NCBI RefSeq assembly: GCF_031585635.1
Contig: NZ_CP134196.1
Location: 868,001-932,000 of the forward strand
Length of the DNA: 64,000 nt
Reading direction: 5' to 3'
Origin: Paraburkholderia sp. FT54
GTDB taxonomy: Bacteria > Pseudomonadota > Gammaproteobacteria > Burkholderiales > Burkholderiaceae
The notes beneath the pieces were generated by a model. It searched no databases, was not told where the DNA came from, and saw only the letters and a program-made list of their open reading frames with translations. A program made the translations under genes and the position numbers. Below, in pieces: positions 1-9,112 of the stretch (positions are counted from its first letter, which is position 1; each line of letters begins with the position of its first letter).

Positions 1-347
1 AACCTGGCGTCAACGACTGGGGTCTCGCCGGTTCATGGAATGTGGGCGCGGAGCACGCCACGCTGGTGGCGGCGTCGGGACGCATCGTGTATCGCTTTCA
101 TGCACGCGACCTGCATCTGGTGCTCGGTCCGGGCAAGGACGGCAAGCCGGTGCGGTTTCGCGTGAGCGTCGACGGCGCCGCGCCTGGGGCATCGCACGGC
201 ACCGACGTCGCCGCCGATGGCAGCGGCACCGTGACCGGGCAGCGTCTCTATCAACTGTTGCGGCAAACTGGCGAAGTCGGGGATCACACCTTCTCGATCG
301 AGTTTCTGGACCCGGGCGTGCAGGCGTTTGCTTTCACGTTCGGTTGA
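1..347 (+). CDS. DipZ-type thiol:disulfide protein, C-terminal part (truncated by window edge)
   Basis: Only the last ~115 residues are present, in the frame starting at base 3. The segment contains DWGLAGSW, YRFHARDLHLVLGP and ends LDPGVQAFAFTFG, which matches the beta-rich C-terminal domain of DipZ-type proteins (membrane CcdA-like domain, thioredoxin domain, then this domain), which handle periplasmic disulfide and reductant transfer. The catalytic CxxC would lie upstream of the window, so it cannot be checked. It sits 50 bp before an exported methionine sulfoxide reductase on the same strand. That pairing suggests that the DipZ protein supplies electrons for repair of oxidised methionine outside the cytoplasm; this is an inference from context. 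Confidence 0.75.
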   Translation, partial: PGVNDWGLAGSWNVGAEHATLVAASGRIVYRFHARDLHLVLGPGKDGKPVRFRVSVDGAAPGASHGTDVAADGSGTVTGQRLYQLLRQTGEVGDHTFSIEFLDPGVQAFAFTFG

Positions 348-397
348 ACCTGCGCGAGCGGGCAACCTCAACTCTCAACTGACCAAAAGGACTGACC

Positions 398-1138
398 ATG
401 CGCACGATATCTACCAGCACAGCGTCGCTGCGGAAGCGTTTCTCCGTCACTCGAATCACGGGCCTCGTCATCGTCGCTCTGGGCGTGGCGGCGGCGCAGC
501 ACGCCGCGCATTCGGCTGAAGCCGCCACGAAGATTCCTGCTCCCGTACAGGACGAAAAACCCGCCGCTACGCACAGTGAAACGGCGGTGTTCGCGGGCGG
601 CTGCTTTTGGGGCGTGCAAGGCGTGTTCGAACACGTGCGCGGCGTGAAGCAGGTGGCCTCGGGTTACAGCGGTGGCGCGGCGTCTACGGCGCAATACGAA
701 ACCGTCAGCGAAGGTGATACGGGGCACGCGGAGTCGGTGCAGATCACTTACGATCCGACGCAGATCACATATGGACGTTTGCTGCAAATATTCTTCTCGG
801 TCGCGCACAATCCCACCGAGTTGGACTACCAGGGTCCCGATCACGGTACGCAATATCGTTCGGCGATTTTTCCGGTGAATGCAGTGCAGCGCGGTATCGC
901 GCAGTCGTATATCGCGCAGCTCGACAACGCCCATGTGTTTTCAGCGAAAGTCGTGACGCGCGTGGAGGACTTCAAGGGCTTCTATCCGGCGGAGAGCTAC
1001 CACCAGAATTTCCTCGCGTTGCATCCGGACTACCCATACATCGCGATCAACGATCTGCCGAAGGTCACTGACCTGAAGCGGATGTTCCCGGATCTGTATC
1101 GCAACGATCCGGTGTTGTTTGCGACGACGGCGCGGTAG
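398..1138 (+). CDS. msrA: Exported peptide-methionine (S)-S-oxide reductase MsrA
   Basis: 246 residues. The MsrA signature GGCFWG places the catalytic cysteine at Cys69, followed by GYSGG and, further on, the family segments YDP, HNPTELDYQGPDHGTQYRS and ESYHQNF. Residues 1 to about 42 form a basic start, a hydrophobic stretch and an Ala-rich cleavage region, so the enzyme is probably secreted to the periplasm, unlike cytosolic MsrA. No second cysteine is present near the C terminus, so recycling should need an external thiol donor, plausibly the DipZ-type protein encoded just upstream. A ribosome binding site AAAGGA lies a few bases before the ATG. It reduces the S epimer of methionine sulfoxide in proteins. 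The family call is firm; the location and the partner are inferences. Confidence 0.95.
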   Translation: MRTISTSTASLRKRFSVTRITGLVIVALGVAAAQHAAHSAEAATKIPAPVQDEKPAATHSETAVFAGGCFWGVQGVFEHVRGVKQVASGYSGGAASTAQYETVSEGDTGHAESVQITYDPTQITYGRLLQIFFSVAHNPTELDYQGPDHGTQYRSAIFPVNAVQRGIAQSYIAQLDNAHVFSAKVVTRVEDFKGFYPAESYHQNFLALHPDYPYIAINDLPKVTDLKRMFPDLYRNDPVLFATTAR

Positions 1139-1234
1139 GACGTGAGCCCACGCGCCGTGGTCCCGGCTGGCCGCGGCGCCTTAGGACGCATTCGCCGGAA
1201 GCGGGCATGACCCGACGGGCGCACGGGCCGCACG

Positions 1235-1430
1235 TCCTGGATGATGCGACCGTCGTCCAGCCGGATATAACGATTCGCTGCGCTGAAACAGCGAGCGTCG
1301 TGCGAAATCACGATCAACGTTGCCTTGGCCGGTTCACAGATCGGTCGTGGTGAACAAAGCCGTCGCGAACCGACACCTTATGCGCTATTTCGAGGCGTTC
1401 GAAATAGGTTTGCGCCACGCCTTCAACGTG
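1235..1430 (-). pseudogene. Remnant of a cyclic-peptide/siderophore-type ABC exporter ATPase
   Basis: Two separate minus-strand pieces resemble the nucleotide-binding domain of PvdE/SyrD-type cyclic peptide exporters. The first (about 1359-1424) reads AQTYFERLEIAHKVSVRDG, and after a frame change bases 1334-1354 read FTTTDL followed by a stop. The second (about 1240-1323) reads ATLIVISHDARCF then ANRYIRLDDGRI, which matches the H-loop region and the end of the ATPase. The ABC signature and Walker B lie between these pieces in intact proteins and are missing, and no full reading frame remains. This is a decayed gene with at least one frameshift and an internal deletion. The family is inferred from motif resemblance only. 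Confidence 0.6.
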
Positions 1431-2811
1431 CAATGGCGCTGTTTCGGCGGATGTGTTGCCGACGCAGATGCTGGGCCGACCTTGGTCGGTCGCGGCGATA
1501 TTCGACTCTATACGGAACGCCGGTGTAGTTCGTCATGCGAAATAAATACGCGATATATTGAGCCTTGATTTTCAGTTCCTCAAGTTTCCTGAATCGATCT
1601 GCATATCTGATTAAAGACGATGCGACACTAATTCTGCATTTACACACAGAATAGCTGCCTTCTTTCGGGCGAGGCGGTTGGTAACGGGGCAGGCTATTTG
1701 TATTGCTAATATAAAAATTGCGCGAACATCGCTTGCCCCGAAAAATGACCACCAATCAGCTGACAAATAAAACATTTACATTTCTTCGCTCGTCATGAGG
1801 CGGAAATTTTCTGCTCGCTCGTGTTTGGAAAAGATCCGGGCGAATCTCGTTGAAATTTTTCGTAATTATCACCTATCGCCCTTGAATCGGCCACGTTACG
1901 CGGATGAAACGTTTATAATTCGTCTGCCTAAAACTTCTGTAACTAATACCGCAACTGTGCGCGTTCTGTAACAGTTACGTTGAGGCTTGCTGCGGTGCGG
2001 TAGGTTGATTTTTCCAAGGCGAAGCGGGGTTGGAAAGAGGCGCAGTTCGCTTCGAATTCGACGCATCCAGATCTTTCGCTGCCGTTGGATCGCGCGAAGC
2101 AAATCCGCTGGTCAAAGGCTTTTTCGGTTCCGAACCCGACTCGCGAGGTGATGCTTACCTCGATCGCTGTCGAGTCGACGGGTTCATGTCAATAGTGGAC
2201 TGTCAACGGTGAACGAAAAGAAATTGGGTTGATTATTCGTCATCCTAAATTTCAAGATTGCAGTTGCTGGTCCGAAATTTGTATGTCCAACATGAGGTGC
2301 GCAAGCCTGTCAGCGCGAGCCTCGCCCGATGTTCGAGTCGCGTCAGCGGCATGCATTAGCCCCCTGTGATGTTTTCCCGGTCATGCGACCGGCGGGACGT
2401 TTCATTCTGGCGTCGACTGAATTTTTCACTCAATCGGTGCGCACGGTCTGATGCTGGTGCACGTTGCGCCCGATGATCGATCTCGAAGATTCCGATGTAG
2501 TCATTGGAAGCGATCGTTGAATGTGTGCCATGCAGCAGAATAGTAAGGATAACGTAATAAATAGATGTTTGCCTGAATCCGAGAGAAATTTCGATTACGC
2601 CGCTGTTCGGCGAAAGTCGACATGCGAGCGGACTGCAAGTGCGTCCGCCACCGGATAGCGGCACATCAAAGCTTCAGCTTCATCAGCAATGAACGCGGTC
2701 AGCGCGTTCTCAGGTTCACCTCTCTCTGGACTCAATAACGTCAAGGCGGGACGACTGATCGATCTTGCTGATTTCTCGGGGACAACCTGTTTTTAGCGAA
2801 CCATACGGACA
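1431..2811. other. Long gene-poor region upstream of the secreted glycosidase
   Basis: About 1.4 kb with lower GC than its surroundings and no convincing coding frame on either strand; the short frames here have no ribosome binding site and no recognisable protein. Small hairpins are visible: TTTCCAA at 2011-2017 with TTGGAAA at 2030-2036, and CCGGTC at 2377-2382 with GACCGG at 2387-2392. The left edge carries the decayed exporter. The right part must contain the promoter and leader of the gene at 2812, but I could not assign a confident promoter. The composition suggests a decayed accessory patch. Confidence 0.4.
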
Positions 2812-5076
2812 ATGACGAGATACTTGAAACTATTGGGCGTTGCATCAGCAACAGTGTTGGCATCGTTTGCTGCGGAAAGCGCGCAGGCTCAGGCAAGCAC
2901 CATCACGGTCTCAGGGCAGCAATACAAGTTGTGCGCGCAGGAGAATGGCAAGTGCTCGTTCCTCGGAACGGGCTCGGTGGTGTTCGGTGCGGTTCCGCCC
3001 ACCTCGCCGTCGGTGATGTTGACCGCGCCGCGTACGTTCAGCAACGGCGTCGGCTGCTATGTCGGCGCAGTTTCACAGTCGGACCCCGCGTACGGCTATG
3101 GCAAGTCTTGCTGGGTTAGAGCGGTCGCAGCAACGCCCACTCCAGCCCCGACGCCGACGCCGACCCCAACGCCGACTCCGACTCCGACTCCGACTCCGAC
3201 GCCGAGTCCGGCTCCGACTCCCACGCCGACTCCGACTCCGACTCCGACTCCCGCGCCGGCTCCGTCTCCGTCTCCGTCTCCGTCTCCGACGCCGAGCGTC
3301 TCGACCATGTCGTGCGGCACGCCGACGCAAACGGCCGGCGGAACCGCGAACGGCGTGATCAGCGCCGACACGCCCACCACCGATGGCCTGCGCGTATTCC
3401 AGAACAACGCCTCGTTCAAGCTGGCGATTACGACCAACGCACCGAACGCGGACACCGTCGTCTGGTCCGTAGCGGATTCGAACGGCGCGATCAAGACGCA
3501 AGGAAGTTTCGCAGTCAAGGCCGGCGCGCAAACCAGCACGATTCCGTGTACGTCGACGTGGTCCGGCTATGGCGCACTCACCGCCACCCTGCGTTCGAAC
3601 GGCGGCACGTTGCCGAGAAGCGGCACGCGTCCCGTCGGCATCGCGACATTCGGCGTGTTGCCGAATCTCAGTTCAGTACTGGGCACGGTGACGTATGCTC
3701 ACCAGGATCAGCATCGCTTCGGCATGCAGGGCTTCAACGGCAACATCGCTGCGCTGCACGCTCTGGGCATCTCGTGGACGATCGACGACCGTCAGGTATC
3801 GGCGATGGAACCCAACGGTCCCAACACGTATACGCCGAACGTGAACGACCTCGATCCGTTCTACAAGGCCAATCCTGATCAGATGCGTATCGTGCGTCTC
3901 GACGGACTGCCGGCGTGGGATTCGAAAACCGGCCAGTTCAACGACAGCTACTATGCGCCGTCGAACATGCCTGAGTTCCAGACCTTCATGAGCAAGGTCG
4001 GCACCGATACGAGTTTGATCCGGGCTGCCAACTATCCGAATCAGCAGAAGAACTACTACCAGGTAACGTGGGAACCGAGCCTCGGCTGGGCGGATAGCGA
4101 CGCGAACTTCGTCGCCATGTACAAGGCGGCTTATCAGGGCATTCACTCGACTGATCCGAATGCAGTCGTGATGGGCACCGGCAATCCGTTCGCCGCGAAT
4201 TGCGATACCTGTACGACGGGTTATCTGCAGAAGTTCGGCGCACTCGGTCTGTGGAATTACATCGATGCAGTCGCAACGCACGGCTACTGGAATGCGGGTA
4301 CATACCCGGCCCATCCGCCTGAATTGCAGGATTCCGATCCGAGTCCGGCGAACCAGGCCAACGCGCTCGACAACCAGATGGCGCAGCTGCGCTCGGTCAT
4401 GCAGGCGGGCAAGCCGAACATGAAGCTCTTCTTCACGGAAGCCGGCGTGAGCTACGATCCGGGTCTGAGCTACGGTCCGAATGTGCCGTCGCAGAACCAG
4501 TTGTTCGCGCATGCGGCGGTCGGCGTGCGGGCGCACATCATCGTGCTTGGCGGCGGTGCGCAGGTCACGACCCTGTTCTACGGTCCTGACTATCCGGGCG
4601 AAGTGGGATACGGCTCGTTCTTCGACCTGAACGACGCAAACGGTGCGTTCGGTGCGACGAACCTTTCGCCGAAGCCTGAAGCGATGGCCTTCGCAACGAT
4701 GACGCGTGTTCTCGACGGTACGAACACGCTGGGTCGGATCAAGAGCGCTCCCGCCGGAGTCTTCGCGTATGGGTTCCAGCAACTGGGTAACGGTAAGGTC
4801 GTGACCGCGGCGTGGACGCACAGCAATGCGCAGTGGCCGGCGAGCAACGGCACGTATAGCCAGACCTATTCGACCAGCTATTCGCTCCAGGTCGACAACG
4901 CTGGCACGTCGGGCAATGTGACGAAGATCGATGGCTATGGCAATGTCAGCACGGTTGCCTACACCAACGGCCAGGTCGCACTGACCCTTACCGAGGTGCC
5001 GCAGTACATCGTGTCGAACAACGCCACGGTTGCCAAGAGCAATGCGACTGTCCCGCTCGGTTACACGGGCCAGTAA
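2812..5076 (+). CDS. Secreted clan GH-A-like glycoside hydrolase with Cys-rich N-terminal domain and Pro/Thr linker
   Basis: 754 residues. A signal peptide (residues 1 to about 27, ending AQA) is followed by a small cysteine-containing domain (about 29-105, with [10 protein letters not shown] and a GCYVG segment) that resembles modules attached to secreted carbohydrate enzymes. A low-complexity linker of Thr-Pro then Ser-Pro repeats spans about 108-162. The rest looks like a beta-sandwich followed by a TIM-barrel hydrolase: TWEPSLGW offers Glu421 as acid/base and FFTEAGVSY offers Glu543 as nucleophile, with the spacing usual for clan GH-A (GH39/GH5-like). Substrate is unknown; a polysaccharide of plant, fungal or own biofilm origin is plausible. 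It stands alone between a gene-poor region and a terminator-like hairpin. Confidence 0.7.
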   Translation: MTRYLKLLGVASATVLASFAAESAQAQASTITVSGQQYKLCAQENGKCSFLGTGSVVFGAVPPTSPSVMLTAPRTFSNGVGCYVGAVSQSDPAYGYGKSCWVRAVAATPTPAPTPTPTPTPTPTPTPTPTPSPAPTPTPTPTPTPTPAPAPSPSPSPSPTPSVSTMSCGTPTQTAGGTANGVISADTPTTDGLRVFQNNASFKLAITTNAPNADTVVWSVADSNGAIKTQGSFAVKAGAQTSTIPCTSTWSGYGALTATLRSNGGTLPRSGTRPVGIATFGVLPNLSSVLGTVTYAHQDQHRFGMQGFNGNIAALHALGISWTIDDRQVSAMEPNGPNTYTPNVNDLDPFYKANPDQMRIVRLDGLPAWDSKTGQFNDSYYAPSNMPEFQTFMSKVGTDTSLIRAANYPNQQKNYYQVTWEPSLGWADSDANFVAMYKAAYQGIHSTDPNAVVMGTGNPFAANCDTCTTGYLQKFGALGLWNYIDAVATHGYWNAGTYPAHPPELQDSDPSPANQANALDNQMAQLRSVMQAGKPNMKLFFTEAGVSYDPGLSYGPNVPSQNQLFAHAAVGVRAHIIVLGGGAQVTTLFYGPDYPGEVGYGSFFDLNDANGAFGATNLSPKPEAMAFATMTRVLDGTNTLGRIKSAPAGVFAYGFQQLGNGKVVTAAWTHSNAQWPASNGTYSQTYSTSYSLQVDNAGTSGNVTKIDGYGNVSTVAYTNGQVALTLTEVPQYIVSNNATVAKSNATVPLGYTGQ
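3133..3297 (+). repeat. In-frame hexanucleotide repeat tract encoding a Thr-Pro / Ser-Pro linker
   Basis: Variants of ACTCCG / ACGCCG / TCTCCG repeat for about 165 bases inside the glycosidase gene, giving alternating Thr-Pro, then Ala-Pro and Ser-Pro pairs. The unit is a multiple of three, so slippage would change linker length without breaking the frame. Such linkers separate a binding domain from a catalytic domain in secreted hydrolases. Confidence 0.85.
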
Positions 5077-5122
5077 GCGGCCCAATACGCGCGCCAACAA
5101 ACAGTCCAACAAGCGCTGAAAG

Positions 5123-5163
5123 TGATCGATGCGCCGCCGATGTCCATGGCGGCGCGTCGATCA
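5123..5163 (+). terminator. Long GC-rich inverted repeat after the glycosidase gene
   Basis: Bases 5123-5138 (TGATCGATGCGCCGCC) pair with 5148-5163, a 16-bp stem with one T.G wobble around a 9-base loop. It lies 47 bp after the stop codon of the glycosidase. No T-run follows, so it may be a terminator without a U tract or an mRNA 3-prime stabiliser. Confidence 0.55.
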
Positions 5164-5605
5164 TGCATCACGGTCAGATCGGTGACGGCACCCTGTAGCA
5201 ATTGCGTGCCGACGTCGATCGCAACCACGAAGTCCGCCCGCGCTCGCGGCGCGTGAACACGCAGAGAGCGGCCCGCGCTGCAACCTTCTCTATCCCGCGT
5301 AGCGCCTGCTACCGCGCGCGCAAAACCTCCGCACTCTTATTTGCAAAGAACGCAACGCCGGGACCGTGCATCGCGTACTGGCTCTTGATGACCCGCATAT
5401 CGTGCGGTACGACATCGCGTAGCTACGCTTGCCCATGTGCCAGTCACCAACTCAGGTTCCGTTTGCAACGCGTCGCGAGACTTCGCGGGGGCACGTGGAT
5501 CGTCGCGCTGCGTGAGGGTCAACGGGAACCGAGGCCGGATTCGCGCGACCCGCGAATCCCGGGGCATGGCATATTGGTGGACGGAGTCACAAACAGGAGC
5601 ACACC
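5164..5605. other. Intergenic region, possible traces of a decayed gene on the minus strand
   Basis: No intact gene is visible. On the minus strand two short frames read like protein: one around 5315-5400 contains VIKSQYAMHGPGVAFF and then meets a stop, and another around 5180-5240 reads ADFVVAIDVGTQLLQGA. They lie in different frames and I could not assign them to a family, so they may be remnants of one broken gene or chance. The right end must hold the promoter of the HAD phosphatase gene; no clear boxes were found. Confidence 0.3.
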
Positions 5606-6280
5606 ATGCGAATCCAGACCTCTTTCCTCTTCGATCTCGACGGAACGCTGGTCGACAGCGTCTACCAGCACGTACTGGCCTGGAAAGAAGCGCTCGACAG
5701 CGAAGGCATTCCATTGTCGGTCTGGCGAATTCACCGCAAGATCGGCATGAGCGGCGGGCTCTTTACCAATCAGCTTCTGCGGGAAACGCATGGTGAGATC
5801 AGCGCCGAGCGGGTCGAGCGTCTTCGTCATGCCCACGCCGCGGCTTACCAACGATTACGCGCGCAGGTGTGTCCGCTGCCGGGCGCGCGCGCCTTGCTCG
5901 ACGCGCTGACGCAAGCCGGAACGCCTTGGGCCGTGGCGACCAGCGGCCGCATGGAGACGGCAGCGCTCAATCTGGAGGCGTTGGGTGTCGATCCGGCGAA
6001 GGCGGTTGTCGTGACGCGCGACGACGTCAAATATGCCAAGCCGGACCCGGATCTGTTCATCGCCGCGGCCGGGCGGCTCGGCGTGCCCGTCGAAACCACG
6101 GTCGTGGTCGGCGACAGCATCTGGGACATGCTCGCGGCGCGGCGGTGTCGTGCGCTGGGTGTGGGCTTGCTGTCGGGCGGCTACGGCACGGAGGAACTGG
6201 AGCGCTCGGGCGCGCTGCGGGTCTACGACGATCCCGCCGATCTGCTGGAGCATCTGGACGAGGTCGCGTCGCGGCCGTAA
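5606..6280 (+). CDS. HAD-superfamily hydrolase (phosphatase, PGP/beta-PGM-like subgroup)
   Basis: 224 residues with all four HAD motifs: FDLDGTLVDS (nucleophile Asp10, acid Asp12), ATSGR (motif II Ser), KPDPD (motif III Lys) and VVGDSIWD (motif IV acids). The region between motifs I and II forms a helical cap, as in phosphoglycolate phosphatase and beta-phosphoglucomutase relatives. It should hydrolyse a small phosphorylated metabolite in the cytoplasm, using Mg2+ and an aspartyl-phosphate intermediate. The substrate cannot be read from sequence. The gene is monocistronic by layout, with about 370 bp before the next gene. The ATG is preceded by AGGAG at short distance (ACAGGAGCACACC), which supports this start. 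Confidence 0.88.
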   Translation: MRIQTSFLFDLDGTLVDSVYQHVLAWKEALDSEGIPLSVWRIHRKIGMSGGLFTNQLLRETHGEISAERVERLRHAHAAAYQRLRAQVCPLPGARALLDALTQAGTPWAVATSGRMETAALNLEALGVDPAKAVVVTRDDVKYAKPDPDLFIAAAGRLGVPVETTVVVGDSIWDMLAARRCRALGVGLLSGGYGTEELERSGALRVYDDPADLLEHLDEVASRP

Positions 6281-6647
6281 AGGCGGCGGCTGTCTATCGC
6301 GGATTGCCCCGACCGCCTAAGCGCTGCCGTCGATCACGGCGGCGACTTCGCACCATCGACGTCAAGGCCCTGTACTATATTGTTCAGCGGAAAACCGTCT
6401 TGGCGACCGGCGTGAGAGAATCCTGCACATAAGTAGATCCGAGGCGCGCCGGAATGTTCCATATGCGAACATGCGGGAACCGGAAGCGGCAAATGATGGC
6501 GCTGCCACACGGCGAATGGCCGAGGCACCGGCCCCCACATGCTCGGGGCCGCCGCGCCACAAGTTGTCGTGCGGGCTTGCCGTGTCGTAAGGCTGGCGGT
6601 CTGCCGCGGTTGTCCTCCAGCGGGGGCGTGACGAACCACGTGAAAAT
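6281..6647. other. Intergenic region before the two-component pair
   Basis: No coding frame with support. An AT-rich island around 6371-6382 (TGTACTATATTG) is the only promoter-like stretch and could serve the response regulator gene downstream, though no matching -35 box is evident. The rest appears featureless. Confidence 0.3.
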
Positions 6648-7610
6648 ATGAACAATTTTATCCGACCACCTGTTCTCTATCCGTCGACGGTTGTCTTCGT
6701 GGATGACAACGACAGCTACCTCGACGCCCTGCGGCGTTTCTTTCCGGATACCGCCACCAATCTGTTTTTCACGCGGCCGCAAACCGCGCTTGCCTTCATC
6801 CGCCAGCATGCTCGCGAGAATTCGCTGGAGTTCGCGCCGGCGTCGGCATGTGTGAGCGAGACAGGATTTGAACGCTACATGGAAACCGCGGCGGAAAGGG
6901 ATATTCTGGCCCGCGGTTCCCGTTTCGCCGAAGTGGCGGCGGTGGTCGTGGATTTCGACATGCCGGGCATGAACGGCGTCGAGTTCCTCTCGTCCATCTC
7001 CCATCTGCGTTGCGCGAAAGTGCTGCTGACCGGGGTCGCGGACGAAACCGTCGCGGTCAAAGCCTTCAATGCGGGAATCGTCGATTTATACTTGAGAAAG
7101 ACTGATACCGACTCCGCCAACCGGTTGGCCCATTTCCTGAAGGATGCCAAAACCAGGCATTGCTCGGAAGGCGGCTGGCTGGCGTTGGGCGAAAACGGCA
7201 TGACGTATTGCGACCTGCGAACGCGCAAAGTCATCGACGAACTGGTGGCCGCGAACGGTATTGTCGAGTATTACTGGCGCCCGGAACAGGACGCCATTCT
7301 GATGTTCGACCGCGCCGGCAACCCGAGCGTTTTCGTCGCGTGGGCTGAGAACGACTGGATCTCCCAAGGCGAGATCGTTGCGGACGAGGACGGCCCGGCC
7401 GAACTCCTGAGGCAAATGGCGGTGCGCGAGGTGATGCCGATATTCTGGCCGAACCTGGCCTATCGCTCCGGTATGACTGTCAGAACGCTGGAGCCGCGCA
7501 CCATTCCGGGCTGGGATGACGTTTTCTATTGCTGGGCCCCGATCGACAAGGCCGATGTGGGCCTGGACCTGCTGACGTTCGCGCAATGGCGGAATGAGCG
7601 GAAACGCTAA
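6648..7610 (+). CDS. Response regulator with LqsR-like architecture
   Basis: 320 residues. The N-terminal receiver starts with VVFVDDN (acidic pair), carries the phospho-acceptor at Asp102 (VVVDFDMPGMNG), a Thr-type switch (LLTG) and Lys151 (YLRKTD). Between the first helix and the Asp strand there is an unusually long insertion of about 45 residues, so Asp102 is far later than the usual position near 55. The remaining 160 residues contain no DNA-binding motif or known output domain; they include WLALGENGMTY and a C-terminal region with FVAWAENDW and IPGWDDVFY. This layout recalls LqsR/JqsR-type regulators of alpha-hydroxyketone signalling. The gene ends 14 bp before the kinase gene, so the two form one operon and presumably one phosphorelay. 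Confidence 0.75.
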   Translation: MNNFIRPPVLYPSTVVFVDDNDSYLDALRRFFPDTATNLFFTRPQTALAFIRQHARENSLEFAPASACVSETGFERYMETAAERDILARGSRFAEVAAVVVDFDMPGMNGVEFLSSISHLRCAKVLLTGVADETVAVKAFNAGIVDLYLRKTDTDSANRLAHFLKDAKTRHCSEGGWLALGENGMTYCDLRTRKVIDELVAANGIVEYYWRPEQDAILMFDRAGNPSVFVAWAENDWISQGEIVADEDGPAELLRQMAVREVMPIFWPNLAYRSGMTVRTLEPRTIPGWDDVFYCWAPIDKADVGLDLLTFAQWRNERKR

Positions 7611-7624
7611 AGTTCGCCGACACG

Positions 7625-9070
7625 TTGAGCCACATGTACGCCATTCCGACTGCCTGCGTGTCCGCGATGTTCGTGGTGTTCGGCCTCTACGTACTGGTTA
7701 CGCAAGGGGCGACGCGCCTATTCACGCCGTTCATCCTGATGTGCGTCGCGACCTTTGCCTGGCAAGGCGCATGGACGCTGCTGTTCCAGACAGATAATCC
7801 GCAGACGGCGGACCTGCTGGTCAGGTGCGGCTATCTCTTCATTCTCTTTCTGCCGACAACGTTCTATCACTTCGTGACGGAAGTGGCGGCTCAGCGCCGT
7901 GAGCGGCCGGTATTGCTCGCGTCGTACGGACTGTGTTTCGTCCTCGCGATACTGCTGCCCGGCAATGAAGTGGTGGCCGGCTATCAGCACTTCTTCTTCG
8001 GCTACTATCCGGTTGCCGGGCCGCTGCATCCCTTGCACGTGGTGCAGACCGTGTTGCTGGCCGGCCGCAGCGGACAGCTTCTGCTCGCCGCGCGTCAGAA
8101 GGCGGAGGGCGACGCACGCCGGCGCCTCGATCTATGTCTGGCGAGCCTTTGCCTGTATTCGTTTGCCGCAGTGGATTACGCAGTCAACTACGGCTTCGGG
8201 TTCTATCCGCCGGGCGTCCTGTTCATCGGTCTCAGTCTGGGGCTGCTGGCGATCACCATCGTCCGCTATCACCTGATTCATCCATACGCCGTGGCGGCCA
8301 CCATCGCGCACGAGATTTCGACGCCGCTCGCCACCATCGGCATGCACGCCGACGAAATCGCCAGTGTATGGAGTCATGTGTTCAAGGGCTACCGGACAGC
8401 CGTCACGCACGGGCTGTATGACGATCACGACGACTCCGGACAATCCGAGCGCATCGGCCAGCTTGCGACGGCGATCCGGCGCGAAGTATCCGGTACCAGC
8501 GCGATGGTGGAAATGGCGCTCGCGTCTTTCACGCTCGATCGTCTGGACCGAGGCGGCTTCAGCCGGCATTCCGTGCGGCAATGCGTGACGTCGGCGCTGG
8601 AGCGCTATCCGTTCAACGGCAACGAGCGTGAGCGTGTCACGGTGGTGCCCATCGACCTCGGCATGTCTTTTTCGGGCTCGGATACGGTCGTGGTTTTCGT
8701 GCTGTTCAACCTGCTGAAAAACGCGTTGCACGCCATTCGCGTGGGCGGCGACGGCGAGATCACGATCAGTGCCGTTCAGGATCAGGATTTCTGCGTGCTG
8801 CAATTTCGCGACACCGGGCCGGGCATCGCGCCCGACGTCCTGCCTTATATCTTCGACGCCTTCTTCACGACCAAACGGCACGGCACCGGCGCGGGCATGG
8901 GGCTCGCATTCTGCCGTCGCGCGACGGAGCTGCTGGGCGGCAGTATCGAGTGCAGTTCGATACGAGGCATCCACACGACCTTCACCGTGCGGTTGCCGGC
9001 GCCGGACACACCCGCCGATCGCGCACTGCGCAAGACGCCTGCGCGTTCGCCGCGCCGGCGTCAGAGCTAA
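7625..9070 (+). CDS. Membrane sensor histidine kinase, LqsS/CqsS-like
   Basis: 481 residues. The N-terminal ~215 residues form about six or seven hydrophobic segments with very short loops and no large periplasmic domain. The kinase core follows: H-box AHEISTPLATI with His229, a region with ERYPF, N-box NLLKNALHAI, G1 DTGPGIA, F-box and G2 GTGAGMGLAFC. A multi-TM sensor without a periplasmic domain, an ALERYPF-type spacer and an N-box preceded by VFVLF are features I associate with CqsS/LqsS sensors of alpha-hydroxyketones. No synthase gene (LqsA/CqsA type) is present in this window. It should autophosphorylate on His229 and signal to the regulator encoded directly upstream. Ligand assignment is an inference. 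Confidence 0.8.
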   Translation: MSHMYAIPTACVSAMFVVFGLYVLVTQGATRLFTPFILMCVATFAWQGAWTLLFQTDNPQTADLLVRCGYLFILFLPTTFYHFVTEVAAQRRERPVLLASYGLCFVLAILLPGNEVVAGYQHFFFGYYPVAGPLHPLHVVQTVLLAGRSGQLLLAARQKAEGDARRRLDLCLASLCLYSFAAVDYAVNYGFGFYPPGVLFIGLSLGLLAITIVRYHLIHPYAVAATIAHEISTPLATIGMHADEIASVWSHVFKGYRTAVTHGLYDDHDDSGQSERIGQLATAIRREVSGTSAMVEMALASFTLDRLDRGGFSRHSVRQCVTSALERYPFNGNERERVTVVPIDLGMSFSGSDTVVVFVLFNLLKNALHAIRVGGDGEITISAVQDQDFCVLQFRDTGPGIAPDVLPYIFDAFFTTKRHGTGAGMGLAFCRRATELLGGSIECSSIRGIHTTFTVRLPAPDTPADRALRKTPARSPRRRQS

Positions 9071-9112
9071 CGGATCGCAAGTCGTCACTGTTGCGATTGA
9101 CCATCGGGTGGT

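Noticed and set aside
3673..5112. 479-codon open frame antisense to the glycosidase
   Set aside because: High-GC codon bias of the sense gene leaves the antisense frame open; the product is Arg/Val/His-rich with no family character or ribosome binding site.
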